NCBI GenBank assembly: GCA_019359045.1
Contig: JAHHIA010000006.1
Coordinates: forward strand, 186,001-250,000
Length of the DNA: 64,000 bases
Direction: 5' to 3'
DNA from: Scytolyngbya sp. HA4215-MV1
GTDB lineage: Bacteria; Cyanobacteriota; Cyanobacteriia; Leptolyngbyales; Leptolyngbyaceae
Shown here: one piece after another, positions 16,580 through 25,297 of the stretch
Layout of the letters: every line of letters begins with the position of its first letter
How positions within the stretch are numbered: position 1 is the first letter of the stretch
The notes under the pieces: generated by a model
The model's database searches: none
Told to the model about the DNA's origin: nothing
Seen by the model: the letters and a program-made list of their open reading frames with translations, nothing else
Translations under genes and position numbers: made by a program

Positions 16580-18244
16580 ATGAAAGTTACTCAGGAAAAA
16601 CTTCCCGCCAGCCAAGTTGCGCTCGAAATTGAGATTCCGCCAGAGATGTCGAAGCAGGCATATGAGCAGGTGATCCAAGAGTATATGCGATCGATCAATC
16701 TCCCCGGTTTCCGCAAGGGCAAGGTTCCCCGCCAAGTTCTCATCCAACGCATTGGCACCAGTCGCATCAAAGCTGCCGCTGTGGAAGAGTTGATCCAAGA
16801 TGCGGTCAAGCAAGCCGTGAAGCAAGAGGAGATTGCAGCGATCGGAAATTACCAGTTGCGCTCTTCTTTTGATGAACTGGTAAGTCAATACCAACCGGGT
16901 AACACACTCACCTTCTCAGCAACTTTTGATGTCAACCCAGAAGTTGAACTCAGCCAATATTCCGGCTTTACAGTGCAGGCAGAGGAAGTGGCTTATGATC
17001 CCGCCCAAGTTGATCAGGTTCTAGAAGAACATCGCAGCCAAATGGCAACGTTGATCCCGGTTGAAGGACGGAGTGCGCAACTGGGCGATGTCGCTGTTCT
17101 GGATTATGTCGGGCGTCTACTCAATGAAGATGGGAGTGAAGGAGAGGAGTTTCCTGGGGGAAGCGCAGAAGACTTCCAGGTCGAATTGGAAACAGACAAG
17201 TTCATTGCTGGATTCATTGACGGGATTGTGGGAATGAATCCAGGAGAAACGAAGCAGATCTCAGTACAGTTTCCGGCAGACTACCCTCAAACGACGATCG
17301 CGGGTCAATCTGCCAGTTTTACCATCACCTTAAAAGAACTTAAAGAAAAAGATCCTCCCGATCTGAATGATGATTTTGCCCAAGAAGTAAGCGATTTTGA
17401 TACTTTAGAAGAATTGAGAACGTCTCTGGAAACTCGCTACCAAGAAGAAGCTGAACAGAAAACCAAAACGAATAAACGGGAAGCGCTGGTCGAAGCTTTG
17501 TTAGAGCATCTTCAGGTCGATTTGCCAAATACGATGATTCAGCAAGAAATTGACTATCTCGTCACGCAAATGGCAATGCGGTTACAAAATCAAGGCATGG
17601 ATGTCAAAAAACTCTTGACTTCAGATGTCGTTTCAGGACTGAGAGAGCGTTCTCGAGAAGATGCGATCGCTCGAATTAGACGAACTCTGGCATTAGGCGA
17701 AATTGCCAAAAAAGAATCTATTCAAGTTGAACCAGCTGCTGTAACCAAACGAATCCAAGAAGTGATCGCTCAATACGGGAGTACTCAGCTCGATCAAGAA
17801 CGGCTCAAAGAAGTGATTACCGATGAACTATTGACCGAGCAAATTCTGACCTGGTTGGAAGAACACTCCACAATTGAATTGGTGCCCGAAGGAACTCTCG
17901 CACCCGATTTGACCAAGGAAGTTGCAGCCGAAGAAGCCATCGTAGATGTTCTGGCAGAAGCCACATCAGAGACCGATCTTTCTGTAGAAGCACCCACTCA
18001 ATCCACAGAGGTAGCGTTAGAAACGGCTCCTACAGAGACAATTGACTCAGTTTCTGAAGCGGAGGACGAGAAGACTGCCTTTAAAAAAGGGGGCAACAAG
18101 GCTCCTCAAAAAGCAGCCAGTGAAGCTGCCGATGATGATGATGCCGTAGACGTAGCGTCCGAAGCAGTTAATTCTGAAGAAGAAACCGCAGAGACGGCTC
18201 CGAAAGCAGCGAAATCGAAAAAGAAGAAGTCTGAACCAGAATAA
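16580..18244 (+). CDS. tig: Trigger factor (ribosome-associated chaperone/PPIase)
   Basis: A 554-residue trigger factor that binds nascent chains at the ribosome exit. The ribosome-binding loop signature is GFRKGKVPR (about residues 42-50). An FKBP-type PPIase domain follows (about 155-255: LGDVAVLDYVGRL...GFIDGIVGMNPGETKQ), then the helical C-terminal chaperone arms to about 435. Residues 440-554 are an extra acidic, Ala/Glu/Thr-rich tail ending in a lysine cluster (KSKKKKSEPE), making the protein clearly longer than E. coli Tig (432). It precedes clpP2-clpX, the same order as in E. coli, but a stem-loop at 18258 and 420 bases separate them. Confidence 0.96.
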   Translation: MKVTQEKLPASQVALEIEIPPEMSKQAYEQVIQEYMRSINLPGFRKGKVPRQVLIQRIGTSRIKAAAVEELIQDAVKQAVKQEEIAAIGNYQLRSSFDELVSQYQPGNTLTFSATFDVNPEVELSQYSGFTVQAEEVAYDPAQVDQVLEEHRSQMATLIPVEGRSAQLGDVAVLDYVGRLLNEDGSEGEEFPGGSAEDFQVELETDKFIAGFIDGIVGMNPGETKQISVQFPADYPQTTIAGQSASFTITLKELKEKDPPDLNDDFAQEVSDFDTLEELRTSLETRYQEEAEQKTKTNKREALVEALLEHLQVDLPNTMIQQEIDYLVTQMAMRLQNQGMDVKKLLTSDVVSGLRERSREDAIARIRRTLALGEIAKKESIQVEPAAVTKRIQEVIAQYGSTQLDQERLKEVITDELLTEQILTWLEEHSTIELVPEGTLAPDLTKEVAAEEAIVDVLAEATSETDLSVEAPTQSTEVALETAPTETIDSVSEAEDEKTAFKKGGNKAPQKAASEAADDDDAVDVASEAVNSEEETAETAPKAAKSKKKKSEPE

Positions 18245-18664
18245 CTACTTCTTTCTTAAGGAATCTGCTGCTTAAGCTTAGTGCATCGATATTTAGGCAG
18301 ATTCCTTGGGCTAGTAGAACTTGGCGGAAATCTACCTACCATTCTGACTCCTGGCTCTTGGCTGCTTCAGAATGGTTGCCCAACTTAAGCCCCAAAGTAG
18401 CAGGGTGTTTTTTATGAACTACCTGAGGGAAGTTAAGTAATTGGCAGGTTCGCCATGAATTTTCATGGTTACAATGTCAAACTGGCCATCACGACCTTTT
18501 CCAAATTTCAGTCCGAGCGATGGTTATGTTCTAGACATGCTGTTGGTATCTTTGAAACACTACCCAAGCGATCTCAAGCATTCAGAATTGTCTGAGAGAA
18601 GCTTTATCTGGAATTACCAACCAGTTCCAAGGGACTTGAGGCATAATGTTTGGATATAACAGGC
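18245..18664. promoter_or_regulatory. tig-clpP2 intergenic region with stem-loops
   Basis: A perfect 11-bp inverted repeat (AAGGAATCTGC 18258-18268, GCAGATTCCTT 18297-18307) just after tig may be a terminator, although no T run follows. A second small palindrome, CCATGAATTTTCATGG, is near 18453-18468. The clpP2 promoter is presumably in the last 200 bases. Confidence 0.55.
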
Positions 18665-19390
18665 ATGATTCCAGTAACTTCACACTGCTGCTTTGATATG
18701 TTCGTTTCTCAGTCTCCTGACTATTCCTTTCACAGTCTGAACGCCCTGGAAGTCAACTCTTTGCTTCCCAGTAATGTTGTGCCGATGGTGGTCGAACAAT
18801 CTGGACGAGGCGAGCGGGCGTTCGACATCTACTCTCGTCTGTTACGCGAACGCATTATTTTCTTGGGAACACAAGTAGATGATGCTGTTGCAGATTCGAT
18901 CGTTGCTCAGTTGCTATTTTTGGATGCAGAGGATCCTGAAAAAGATATCCAACTCTACATCAACTCGCCAGGTGGTTCGGTCACGGCAGGTATGGCGATT
19001 TATGACACGATGCAACAAGTTCGTGCCGATGTTGTTACGATTTGTTTTGGATTAGCTGCCAGCATGGGTGCATTTTTGTTGACCGCTGGTGCGGCTGGAA
19101 AGCGGATGTCCTTGCCCAGTTCAAGGATTATGATTCATCAACCGTTGGGCGGAGCGCAGGGGCAAGCCGTAGACATTGAGATCCAGGCGAAGGAAATCCT
19201 ATATCATAAACGCAAGCTGAACGAACTTCTGTCCCATCATACGGGGCAGCCGTTCGAGCGGATTGAAGCAGATACCGAGCGCGACTTCTTTATGTCAGCG
19301 ACCGAGGCGAAGGACTATGGTTTGATCGATCAGGTCATCTCTAGACAAAACCTTCCCAAAGCAGGAGAAGCGGTTACCGCAGTCAAGTAA
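18665..19390 (+). CDS. clpP2: ATP-dependent Clp protease proteolytic subunit (ClpX partner)
   Basis: A 241-residue serine protease subunit. The triad is intact: Ser in GLAASMGAF, His in IMIHQPLGG, Asp in ADTERDFF. The conserved core starts at [21 protein letters not shown]. The 5' end is uncertain: in-frame starts are the TTG at 18650, and ATGs at 18665, 18698 and 18785, none with a strong Shine-Dalgarno. Cyanobacterial homologues often carry such a poorly conserved N-terminal extension, so I took the first ATG. The gene ends nine bases before clpX, so the two are co-transcribed as in other cyanobacteria. Confidence 0.93.
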   Translation: MIPVTSHCCFDMFVSQSPDYSFHSLNALEVNSLLPSNVVPMVVEQSGRGERAFDIYSRLLRERIIFLGTQVDDAVADSIVAQLLFLDAEDPEKDIQLYINSPGGSVTAGMAIYDTMQQVRADVVTICFGLAASMGAFLLTAGAAGKRMSLPSSRIMIHQPLGGAQGQAVDIEIQAKEILYHKRKLNELLSHHTGQPFERIEADTERDFFMSATEAKDYGLIDQVISRQNLPKAGEAVTAVK

Positions 19391-19399
19391 GAGGCAGCT

Positions 19400-20743
19400 A
19401 TGTCGAAATATGACTCCCATCTCAAATGTTCCTTCTGTGGTAAATCTCAGGAGCAAGTGCGCAAATTAATAGCTGGTCCGGGAGTCTATATTTGCGACGA
19501 ATGTGTTGATCTTTGTAATGAGATCCTGGATGAGGAATTGTTCGATTCCAGCACTGCGGCTCCCCAGCCTGTCCCCCGACGTGAACAGCCACCCGAAAAG
19601 CGAAAGGTACGTTCTGCCAACCTGTCCATCAACCAGATTCCTAAACCTAGAGAAATTAAAAAATATCTGGATGAACATGTTATTGGGCAAGATGAAGCCA
19701 AAAAGGTGCTTTCGGTCGCTGTTTACAACCACTACAAGCGGCTGAGTTTTACTCAATCCAAAGGGAGTGGCAAAGTTCCAGCTGAAGACTCGGTTGAGTT
19801 ACAAAAATCCAATATTTTATTGATTGGACCTACGGGTTGTGGCAAAACTTTACTAGCGCAGACACTGGCCGAAATTTTAGACGTGCCGTTTGCGGTTGCA
19901 GATGCCACAACCCTGACCGAAGCAGGCTATGTAGGTGAAGATGTTGAGAATATCTTGCTTCGTCTGCTTCAGGTTGCAGATTTAGACGTTGAGGAAGCTC
20001 AACGTGGCATTATCTACATTGATGAAATCGACAAGATTGCGCGTAAAAGCGAAAATCCTTCGATTACGCGGGATGTTTCTGGGGAAGGTGTGCAGCAGGC
20101 ATTACTCAAAATGTTGGAGGGTACGATCGCGAATGTTCCACCTCAAGGTGGGCGAAAACATCCTTATCAAGACTGTATTCAGATTGACACCAGCAATATT
20201 CTCTTCATCTGTGGTGGGGCGTTTGTTGGGTTAGACAAAGCAGTGGAGCAACGGATTGGTAAAAAGTCGATCGGCTTTATTCAACCGGGAGACAACCAAC
20301 CCAAAGAGAAGCGTGCAGCTGATATTCTCCGGCATTTAGAACCGGACGACCTCGTCAAGTTCGGCATGATTCCTGAGTTTATCGGGCGGGTTCCTGTCGT
20401 GGCAGTGGTTGATCCATTAGATGAAGATGCCTTAACTGCAATTTTGACCGAGCCGAAGAATGCGCTGGTGAAGCAATACCAAAAGCTGCTCAAGATGGAC
20501 AATGTCAATCTTGAGTTTAAGCAAGATGCCATACGGGCGATCGCTCAAGAAGCTTACCGCCGCAAAACTGGCGCACGCGCGCTCCGCAGTATTGTTGAAG
20601 AGTTGATGCTAGATGTAATGTACGAGTTGCCTTCTCGCAAGGATGTGACTCGCTGTACCATCACTCGCGAAATGGTTGAGAAGCGATCGACTGCTGAACT
20701 CCTTATGCATCCCTCTTCCATTCCCAAGCCAGAATCTGCATAG
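19400..20743 (+). CDS. clpX: ATP-dependent Clp protease ATP-binding subunit ClpX
   Basis: A 447-residue AAA+ unfoldase. The N-terminal C4 zinc-binding domain is [11 protein letters not shown]...[10 protein letters not shown] (residues 10-38). The AAA+ core has Walker [13 protein letters not shown], Walker [11 protein letters not shown], and sensor motifs including [10 protein letters not shown] at the C-terminal side. The loop that docks on ClpP (IGF-type) is present as SIGFIQPG. It should feed the ClpP encoded immediately upstream. The AAGAGGCAGCT before the ATG is a reasonable Shine-Dalgarno. Confidence 0.97.
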   Translation: MSKYDSHLKCSFCGKSQEQVRKLIAGPGVYICDECVDLCNEILDEELFDSSTAAPQPVPRREQPPEKRKVRSANLSINQIPKPREIKKYLDEHVIGQDEAKKVLSVAVYNHYKRLSFTQSKGSGKVPAEDSVELQKSNILLIGPTGCGKTLLAQTLAEILDVPFAVADATTLTEAGYVGEDVENILLRLLQVADLDVEEAQRGIIYIDEIDKIARKSENPSITRDVSGEGVQQALLKMLEGTIANVPPQGGRKHPYQDCIQIDTSNILFICGGAFVGLDKAVEQRIGKKSIGFIQPGDNQPKEKRAADILRHLEPDDLVKFGMIPEFIGRVPVVAVVDPLDEDALTAILTEPKNALVKQYQKLLKMDNVNLEFKQDAIRAIAQEAYRRKTGARALRSIVEELMLDVMYELPSRKDVTRCTITREMVEKRSTAELLMHPSSIPKPESA

Positions 20744-20752
20744 CTTAAATAA

Positions 20753-20776
20753 AGTTTTGAGTTTTGAGTTTTGAGT
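20753..20776. repeat. Heptanucleotide repeat (TTTTGAG)
   Basis: GTTTTGAGTTTTGAGTTTTG just after clpX is three units of TTTTGAG. No normal terminator is visible at this clpX 3' end. Confidence 0.7.
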
Positions 20777-20828
20777 TGTGGGTTTGAGACAATAACTCAT
20801 AACGCTTAACTAAATCTTTCTTTTTAAA

Positions 20829-21770
20829 ATGTCTTATATTTCAGTGCGTGGCTTCGACCATTATTACGAATGGATTACAGCAGAGGGAGCAGTTCCAACA
20901 GGCAAACCAACTATGATTTTTATTCATGGTTGGGGCGGGTCGTCTCGCTATTGGCAAAGCACTGCCCAAGCCATTACGGATCAATTCGATTGTTTGCTTT
21001 ACGATATGCGAGGGTTCGGGCGATCTCAACTTGCCGCTAGCAACCCAGAATTAGCCGTTTTACAGCTAGCAAATGCTGCAAAAGTTGCCACTTTGGGAAA
21101 AGGGGAAGATGTTGCTCAGTCCACTTCTTCAGAATTATTTGAGAATACAGCAAAACTTTCTTACGAAATGGAGAGCTATGCAGAAGATCTTACCGCTCTC
21201 ATAGATGCTCTAAAGCTTTCCCAAGTCTATGTAAACGCCCACTCCATGGGCGCATCGGTCGCGGTCTTTTTTCTCAACTTATGCCCCGATCGGGTGAAAA
21301 GAGCGATTCTCACCTGTAGTGGGATTTTTGAATATGAAGAAAAGGCTTTCACTACTTTTCATAAATTTGGCACTTATGTAGTCAAGTTTCGCCCGCGATG
21401 GCTTTATCAGCTTCCTCTCGCTGATCGTTTTTTCATGGCGCGTTTCCTCCATCGTTCTTTACCTCGTGCAATCAGCCGCGCGTTTTTAGACGATTTCCTC
21501 ATGGCAGACTACGAAGCAGCTGTCGGTACCGTCTACACCTCAGTCAGTAAAAAAGCCGCCGAAACCATGCCTCAAGAATTTGCCCGTTTGTCTGTTCCAA
21601 CTCTCCTGATTGCTGGAGAACACGACATCATCATTCCAGCCAAATTAGGCAAACAGGCAGCCAGCATAAGTTCGCAAGTCAAATTCACGATTATTCCCAA
21701 CACGGCGCATTTCCCCATGCTAGAAGATGCCCCTACCTATCTACAGTGCATCCGAGATTTCCTAGCCTGA
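20829..21770 (+). CDS. Alpha/beta hydrolase
   Basis: A 313-residue alpha/beta-hydrolase with an oxyanion-hole motif IFIHGWGGSSRYW (29-42), the nucleophile elbow AHSMG with Ser139, an acid in IAGEHDIIIP (about 265) and a histidine in NTAHFPML (about 294). Between about 68 and 115 there is an Ala/Leu/Ser-rich insertion before the cap that is longer than usual. The triad is complete, so the enzyme should be active, but the substrate cannot be inferred. The ATG at 20829 lies 85 bases after clpX; it may be transcribed with it. Confidence 0.85.
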   Translation: MSYISVRGFDHYYEWITAEGAVPTGKPTMIFIHGWGGSSRYWQSTAQAITDQFDCLLYDMRGFGRSQLAASNPELAVLQLANAAKVATLGKGEDVAQSTSSELFENTAKLSYEMESYAEDLTALIDALKLSQVYVNAHSMGASVAVFFLNLCPDRVKRAILTCSGIFEYEEKAFTTFHKFGTYVVKFRPRWLYQLPLADRFFMARFLHRSLPRAISRAFLDDFLMADYEAAVGTVYTSVSKKAAETMPQEFARLSVPTLLIAGEHDIIIPAKLGKQAASISSQVKFTIIPNTAHFPMLEDAPTYLQCIRDFLA

Positions 21771-21847
21771 CTTGAGTGATCGCCTTTTTTTGAGCAAAAT
21801 TTCTTTGTAAAGCCGATTCACACCTAAACACCCGTTTCTTTGATTTC

Positions 21848-22570
21848 CTAAGAATAAATCTCGTCTCCCACCGCTGATCCACTCCAGCACCCTGCTCGCT
21901 CATCCTCTCCTTTGCCGATCGGCAGTGTTAGCGGCTCATCTCCAATATTGGAATAACCCTGATCATGGAGGGGGTTATAGAGTAAATCATATTCAAACAC
22001 ATACGCCCATGTCTCTTTTCGGGTCCAGTTTGCCAGCGGATTAATTTTAAGCCGTTGTTTCGTACCTTGCTCAAAAACTGGCAAATCAGAATACGTTGCA
22101 GACTGATTCCGCCGCCGTCCTGTTACCCAAGCAGCAATCTCCAACTCATCCAACCTTCGCTGTAAGGGTTCAATTTTAGTAATTTGATGAAACTGCGCCA
22201 GGTTCTTCATCCAAAGTGCGTCCCCATGCTTGGCAGCAAAAGCTTTTCGTGAATCAACCTCCAACGGTTTACAAACTTGCAGGTCAAGATGATAGAACTT
22301 CTTGACCTGTGCAACCAATTCTAGAGTCTGAGGAAAGTGATGCAACGTATCCAAAAAAATGACTGGGATTGGATGTCGTAGGTGACGATAAAAAATATCA
22401 GTGATCACCATATCATCGACATTAAAAGTACTAATTTGTACTAATTCCTTTGGAAAATTCTGAATTGCCCAAGCCAATATATCTCTGGGATGGACAAACT
22501 CAAACCTGTGATTCAGGTAATCCAGATTTAAACTAATCTTCTGTCCCGTTAAAGGATCTGAATGAGTCAT
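21848..22570 (-). CDS. CysH-like sulfonucleotide reductase homologue lacking the C-terminal Cys motif
   Basis: A 240-residue member of the PAPS/APS reductase (CysH) family by FLDTLHHFPQTLELV (72-86), GRRRNQSATYSDLPVF (151-166), NPLANWTRKETWAYV (177-191) and YNPLHDQGYSNIGDEP (198-213). CysH reduces PAPS or APS to sulfite using a catalytic Cys in a C-terminal ECGLH motif. Here the protein ends ERAGCWSGSAVGDEIYS and ECGLH is absent; the only nearby Cys is Cys228. The substrate loop is also unusual (ISTFNVDD where SxSFG is expected). I checked the other two frames past the stop and found no lost motif. It may be a paralogue with a different role. Confidence 0.75.
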   Translation of the reverse strand: MTHSDPLTGQKISLNLDYLNHRFEFVHPRDILAWAIQNFPKELVQISTFNVDDMVITDIFYRHLRHPIPVIFLDTLHHFPQTLELVAQVKKFYHLDLQVCKPLEVDSRKAFAAKHGDALWMKNLAQFHQITKIEPLQRRLDELEIAAWVTGRRRNQSATYSDLPVFEQGTKQRLKINPLANWTRKETWAYVFEYDLLYNPLHDQGYSNIGDEPLTLPIGKGEDERAGCWSGSAVGDEIYS

Positions 22571-23317
22571 GATCGCTTTTGGTCATGTTTGCTGCACGTC
22601 TAATATTATCCGTCAGTCGGAGCCTGTACTGATAGCATTTTTTAGTGTGTCTAGCAATCACAAGTTTTGCAAAAAATATTAAGTAAAGCTTAAAAATTGA
22701 TGGTGATTATTGGATATTAAGGGATATTTTCTCAAATTTTGTAAATGCTTCAAACGGGGGATGTCAAAGAGTATTGACTGCGGCCTTAATATAGGGAGAC
22801 AGGGTGATAATGACGTTCAGCAAAGCAAGCTTATAATCAGCAAATGGCATCGGATGTTACGGGGACACGATCAATCTGTTATGCAGACGTAAAAGTTAGA
22901 TGTAAGACTTTACCCATGTAAGGCTTTGCGTGTAGTATTTTCGGCTTTGGGGAAAATGCATCTACGAAACGATCCATATATTCAGTAACCAGAAACTTAG
23001 TCGCTATCCCTCACGCAAAATGAATCAAGGGTTGGAAGTTTATCCCCAACCTGGAGATCTCACTTTCTCCCAGCTCACATTCGCCCTCACGAATGATTTT
23101 CGGCGATCGACTTAGAGATTAGCAGATTGCTAGTTTTGGCAGTAGGCTCTGCGAGTAAGTCGGGTTTCAGTTGTCTTCCTGGTTTCTATTACAAACAATT
23201 GCTTAAATACTTACCCGTGCTTTGACCGTGGGTAACCGGTTGCCGTTGAGCTTCTTAAGAGAAGCCACTCCGATCAAGGTTTTCCTATTAAAGCACGGTC
23301 GTTTTAGTTTTTTTACC
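22571..23317. other. 747-base intergenic region
   Basis: No gene, RNA or clear terminator is recognised. The only structure seen is the small palindrome GCTTCTTAAGAGAAGC near 23250. The divergent promoters of the CysH-like gene and the 23318 gene should be here. Confidence 0.5.
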
Positions 23318-23767
23318 ATGCCAAATCTTCCTTCAGACCAAAGCAGCATGATGAGTTCTGAACCACCGTGCTTCAGTTTTTCAATTGGACGATCTCGAAA
23401 ACTAGAACGTCCAGTCGATATCCTCTGCTTTGACCGACCCACTGTGCCCATTAATCGAGTTCCTACTGCAAAGATTGCATCATCTCCAGAAGAAGATCAG
23501 CATTCCACAGTGCGATCGGTGGAGGCTTATTCTAAGCATCTAGGAAAAGACAGAAGCAACATTGCAAACAATTCTACTGTCCGAATTGACAGTTTTGCTG
23601 CTCCCCTCGCTCCCATGAGAGAGCGTGATTTAAAGATTATGGAGGCATGGTTCAATCAAGAAAAAATGCACGAAATTGAAGCAGACTTTACACATTATTT
23701 ACTTTTACTCTGGCCAGAACCCTGCTGGGAGGATGAGGTGTTCAGTTTTTTGAAAGAATATCTTTGA
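23318..23767 (+). CDS. Hypothetical protein with helical C-terminal module
   Basis: About 149 residues from the ATG at 23318; an upstream frame continues to 23222 but codes for unconvincing sequence. The N-terminal two thirds are Ser/Arg-rich and probably disordered. The last 45 residues (about 103-149) are an amphipathic helical region, MEAWFNQEKMHEIEADF...WPEPCWEDEVFSFL. A shorter form of this module appears in the next gene (MSEIECDLHRICEAIVPLSEDWFDLI). No function is recognised, and no Shine-Dalgarno is evident. Confidence 0.5.
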   Translation: MPNLPSDQSSMMSSEPPCFSFSIGRSRKLERPVDILCFDRPTVPINRVPTAKIASSPEEDQHSTVRSVEAYSKHLGKDRSNIANNSTVRIDSFAAPLAPMRERDLKIMEAWFNQEKMHEIEADFTHYLLLLWPEPCWEDEVFSFLKEYL

Positions 23768-23996
23768 ATTTCTTAAAAGGGCATCTCGAAGGCGCTTCTA
23801 CCCTTCAAAGAAAGCATACAGTTTCGCGAGTTTGGCAAAAAACAGATACACTCTTTAACCCGGAATTTAAACTGTGGGGCTTCCCTTTCTATGGAAAATG
23901 AAGATATCTCGAACCCATAGATAAGGAACTCAAATTTTTGAAATTAGATGATAGATTGGGGCTGGCTCAGACTGAATAGTTCTTACTCTCAAGTCT

Positions 23997-24206
23997 ATGT
24001 CCCAATTCCTAAAACCTCCCAAATTCCAAAGAAATAGTGCTTCGAGTCACGCAATTGATTCTTCTCAAAAATTTTCTGAAAAAGATACAGTTGCTTTACA
24101 ATTGATGTTTGAAGGATTCGATATGAGCGAAATTGAATGCGACTTACACCGAATTTGTGAAGCGATCGTTCCTCTGTCGGAAGATTGGTTTGATCTGATA
24201 GCATGA
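23997..24206 (+). CDS. Small hypothetical protein related to the preceding one
   Basis: A 69-residue protein starting MSQFLKPPKF. Residues 33-69 (ALQLMFEGFDMSEIECDL...PLSEDWFDLIA) follow the same pattern as the C-terminus of the protein encoded at 23318: M-x-EIE-x-D, a hydrophobic helix, Pro, acidic, Trp, hydrophobic end. It may be a duplicated copy of the module. It stands alone, 229 bases after the previous gene. Confidence 0.45.
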   Translation: MSQFLKPPKFQRNSASSHAIDSSQKFSEKDTVALQLMFEGFDMSEIECDLHRICEAIVPLSEDWFDLIA

Positions 24207-24421
24207 TTGCATTTTGGCAACGCGGTTGATCGAGAGTTGGTATTGATAGCCAGCCCGATCACTCCCAAAATCGTCACCTCTGTGCCATTTAACCAAAAAT
24301 TGTTGGCGCTATGAATCCGCTACTTCAGTAGTCTTAGCGTCTATGTGAAACTGTGAGTTTACAATCAATCCTGAATGGGTCTCAAAATCTGATCTCCTCA
24401 TCGGATTAGGGAGAGCATATC

Positions 24422-24559
24422 GGCTTATTGAGGAGATTTCCAGCAAACAAATCACCCGCTGGTTTAGACTCCGCTCAGCCAGGTATTGCCCTGAGTAAAG
24501 TCGAAGGGCAATAGCAAAGGATAAAATCTTTTCTGGAAATCTCTTTAGGTTGGCTTATT
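24422..24559. mobile_element. MITE-like element with GGCTTATT flanking repeats
   Basis: GGCTTATT occurs at 24422-24429 and 24552-24559. Inside lie inverted repeats AGATTTCCAG (24434-24443) and CTGGAAATCT (24533-24542), and a central GCCCTGAGTAAAGTCGAAGGGC-like palindrome. Flanking direct repeats around inverted ends suggest a small non-coding mobile element, but the ends are not perfectly adjacent. Confidence 0.4.
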
Positions 24560-24565
24560 TCAGAT

Positions 24566-24594
24566 AAGAAAGGCTTCTAAGAGAAGCCTTTCTT
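24566..24594 (-). terminator. Hairpin after ssb (AGAAAGG family)
   Basis: A perfect 13-bp stem AAGAAAGGCTTCT / AGAAGCCTTTCTT with a three-base loop, 39 bases past the ssb stop. No T run follows on the minus strand, so it may act as an RNA-stabilising hairpin rather than a strict terminator. It shares sequence with the hairpins at 29150 and 32498. Confidence 0.6.
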
Positions 24595-24632
24595 ACAAAG
24601 CCTCTTAGCCTTACCAACCATTCAGAATTGCT

Positions 24633-25112
24633 TTAAAAGGGAATGTCATCGTAGTCAGCTTCAGTTGTGATCGGCTGGTTCGTTTTTGGCTTTGCTGAAG
24701 GAGCAGATGAAGTATTTGAAACCGTTTGAGAGACCTTAGCAGGGGTTGAGCTACGAGATTCTGAATACTCTCCAGGGCTTTCTTTAGATAAAGTTTGAGA
24801 GCTAGAAGAAATCACCAGATTATGAATTCGTTGGGCAGTTAATTCTGCCCGTTTTTCTTTGAAACCCTCTGGACGTTCCACAGTATTCATACTCAAACGC
24901 CCTTCAATCACAACACGGTCGCCCTGATGATAGCGCTCGTGGATCTCTTGTGCCAAATTTCCCCAACCAATCACTTTGAGGGTAGAAGGAGGATCTTCGG
25001 CTCGTAATCCAGGAAACTCAACCATCATTTCGGCGATCGGGGTTTGTGTATCTGAGGTATAGCGAAGCTCTGGATCTTGAAGCAGATCCACCATTAAAAT
25101 GCAGTTATTCAT
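24633..25112 (-). CDS. Single-stranded DNA-binding protein, Ycf41 type
   Basis: A 159-residue OB-fold protein. The N-terminal 100 residues match the cyanobacterial/plastid Ycf41 group of SSB-like proteins (MNNCILMVDLLQDPELRYTS, GWGNLAQEIHERYHQGDRVVIEGRLS). It ends in a disordered Ser/Thr-rich linker and the acidic tip DYDDIPF, which in SSBs binds partner proteins. This supports single-strand binding in replication or repair, although Ycf41 proteins are often second SSB paralogues rather than the main SSB. The promoter lies in the 185 bases up to the neighbouring minus-strand gene. Confidence 0.85.
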   Translation of the reverse strand: MNNCILMVDLLQDPELRYTSDTQTPIAEMMVEFPGLRAEDPPSTLKVIGWGNLAQEIHERYHQGDRVVIEGRLSMNTVERPEGFKEKRAELTAQRIHNLVISSSSQTLSKESPGEYSESRSSTPAKVSQTVSNTSSAPSAKPKTNQPITTEADYDDIPF

Positions 25113-25297
25113 AGGTCGTCTTTTTTACAACTCGTCAGTTGTGGTAAATTTTCTGGGGCAGACTCATTCTGTGCGTGGTCAACATTAGCAGGATACCCAT
25201 TTTTCGACCGGAATAAATATGGAAGAGTGTTTAAAAGATTCAGGCATTGATTCTAGCAATTTTCATCAAAACGATAGCTAGAATTGCCTGACCTCCC

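Larger units (their letters stand above)
24207..24632. other. Intergenic region with MITE-like element and hairpin
   Basis: No gene is seen in these 426 bases. They contain the MITE-like element at 24422 and the hairpin at 24566. Confidence 0.55.

Noticed and set aside
22710..22892. Short plus-strand frame in the CysH upstream region
   Set aside because: Composition and lack of a ribosome binding site do not support a gene.
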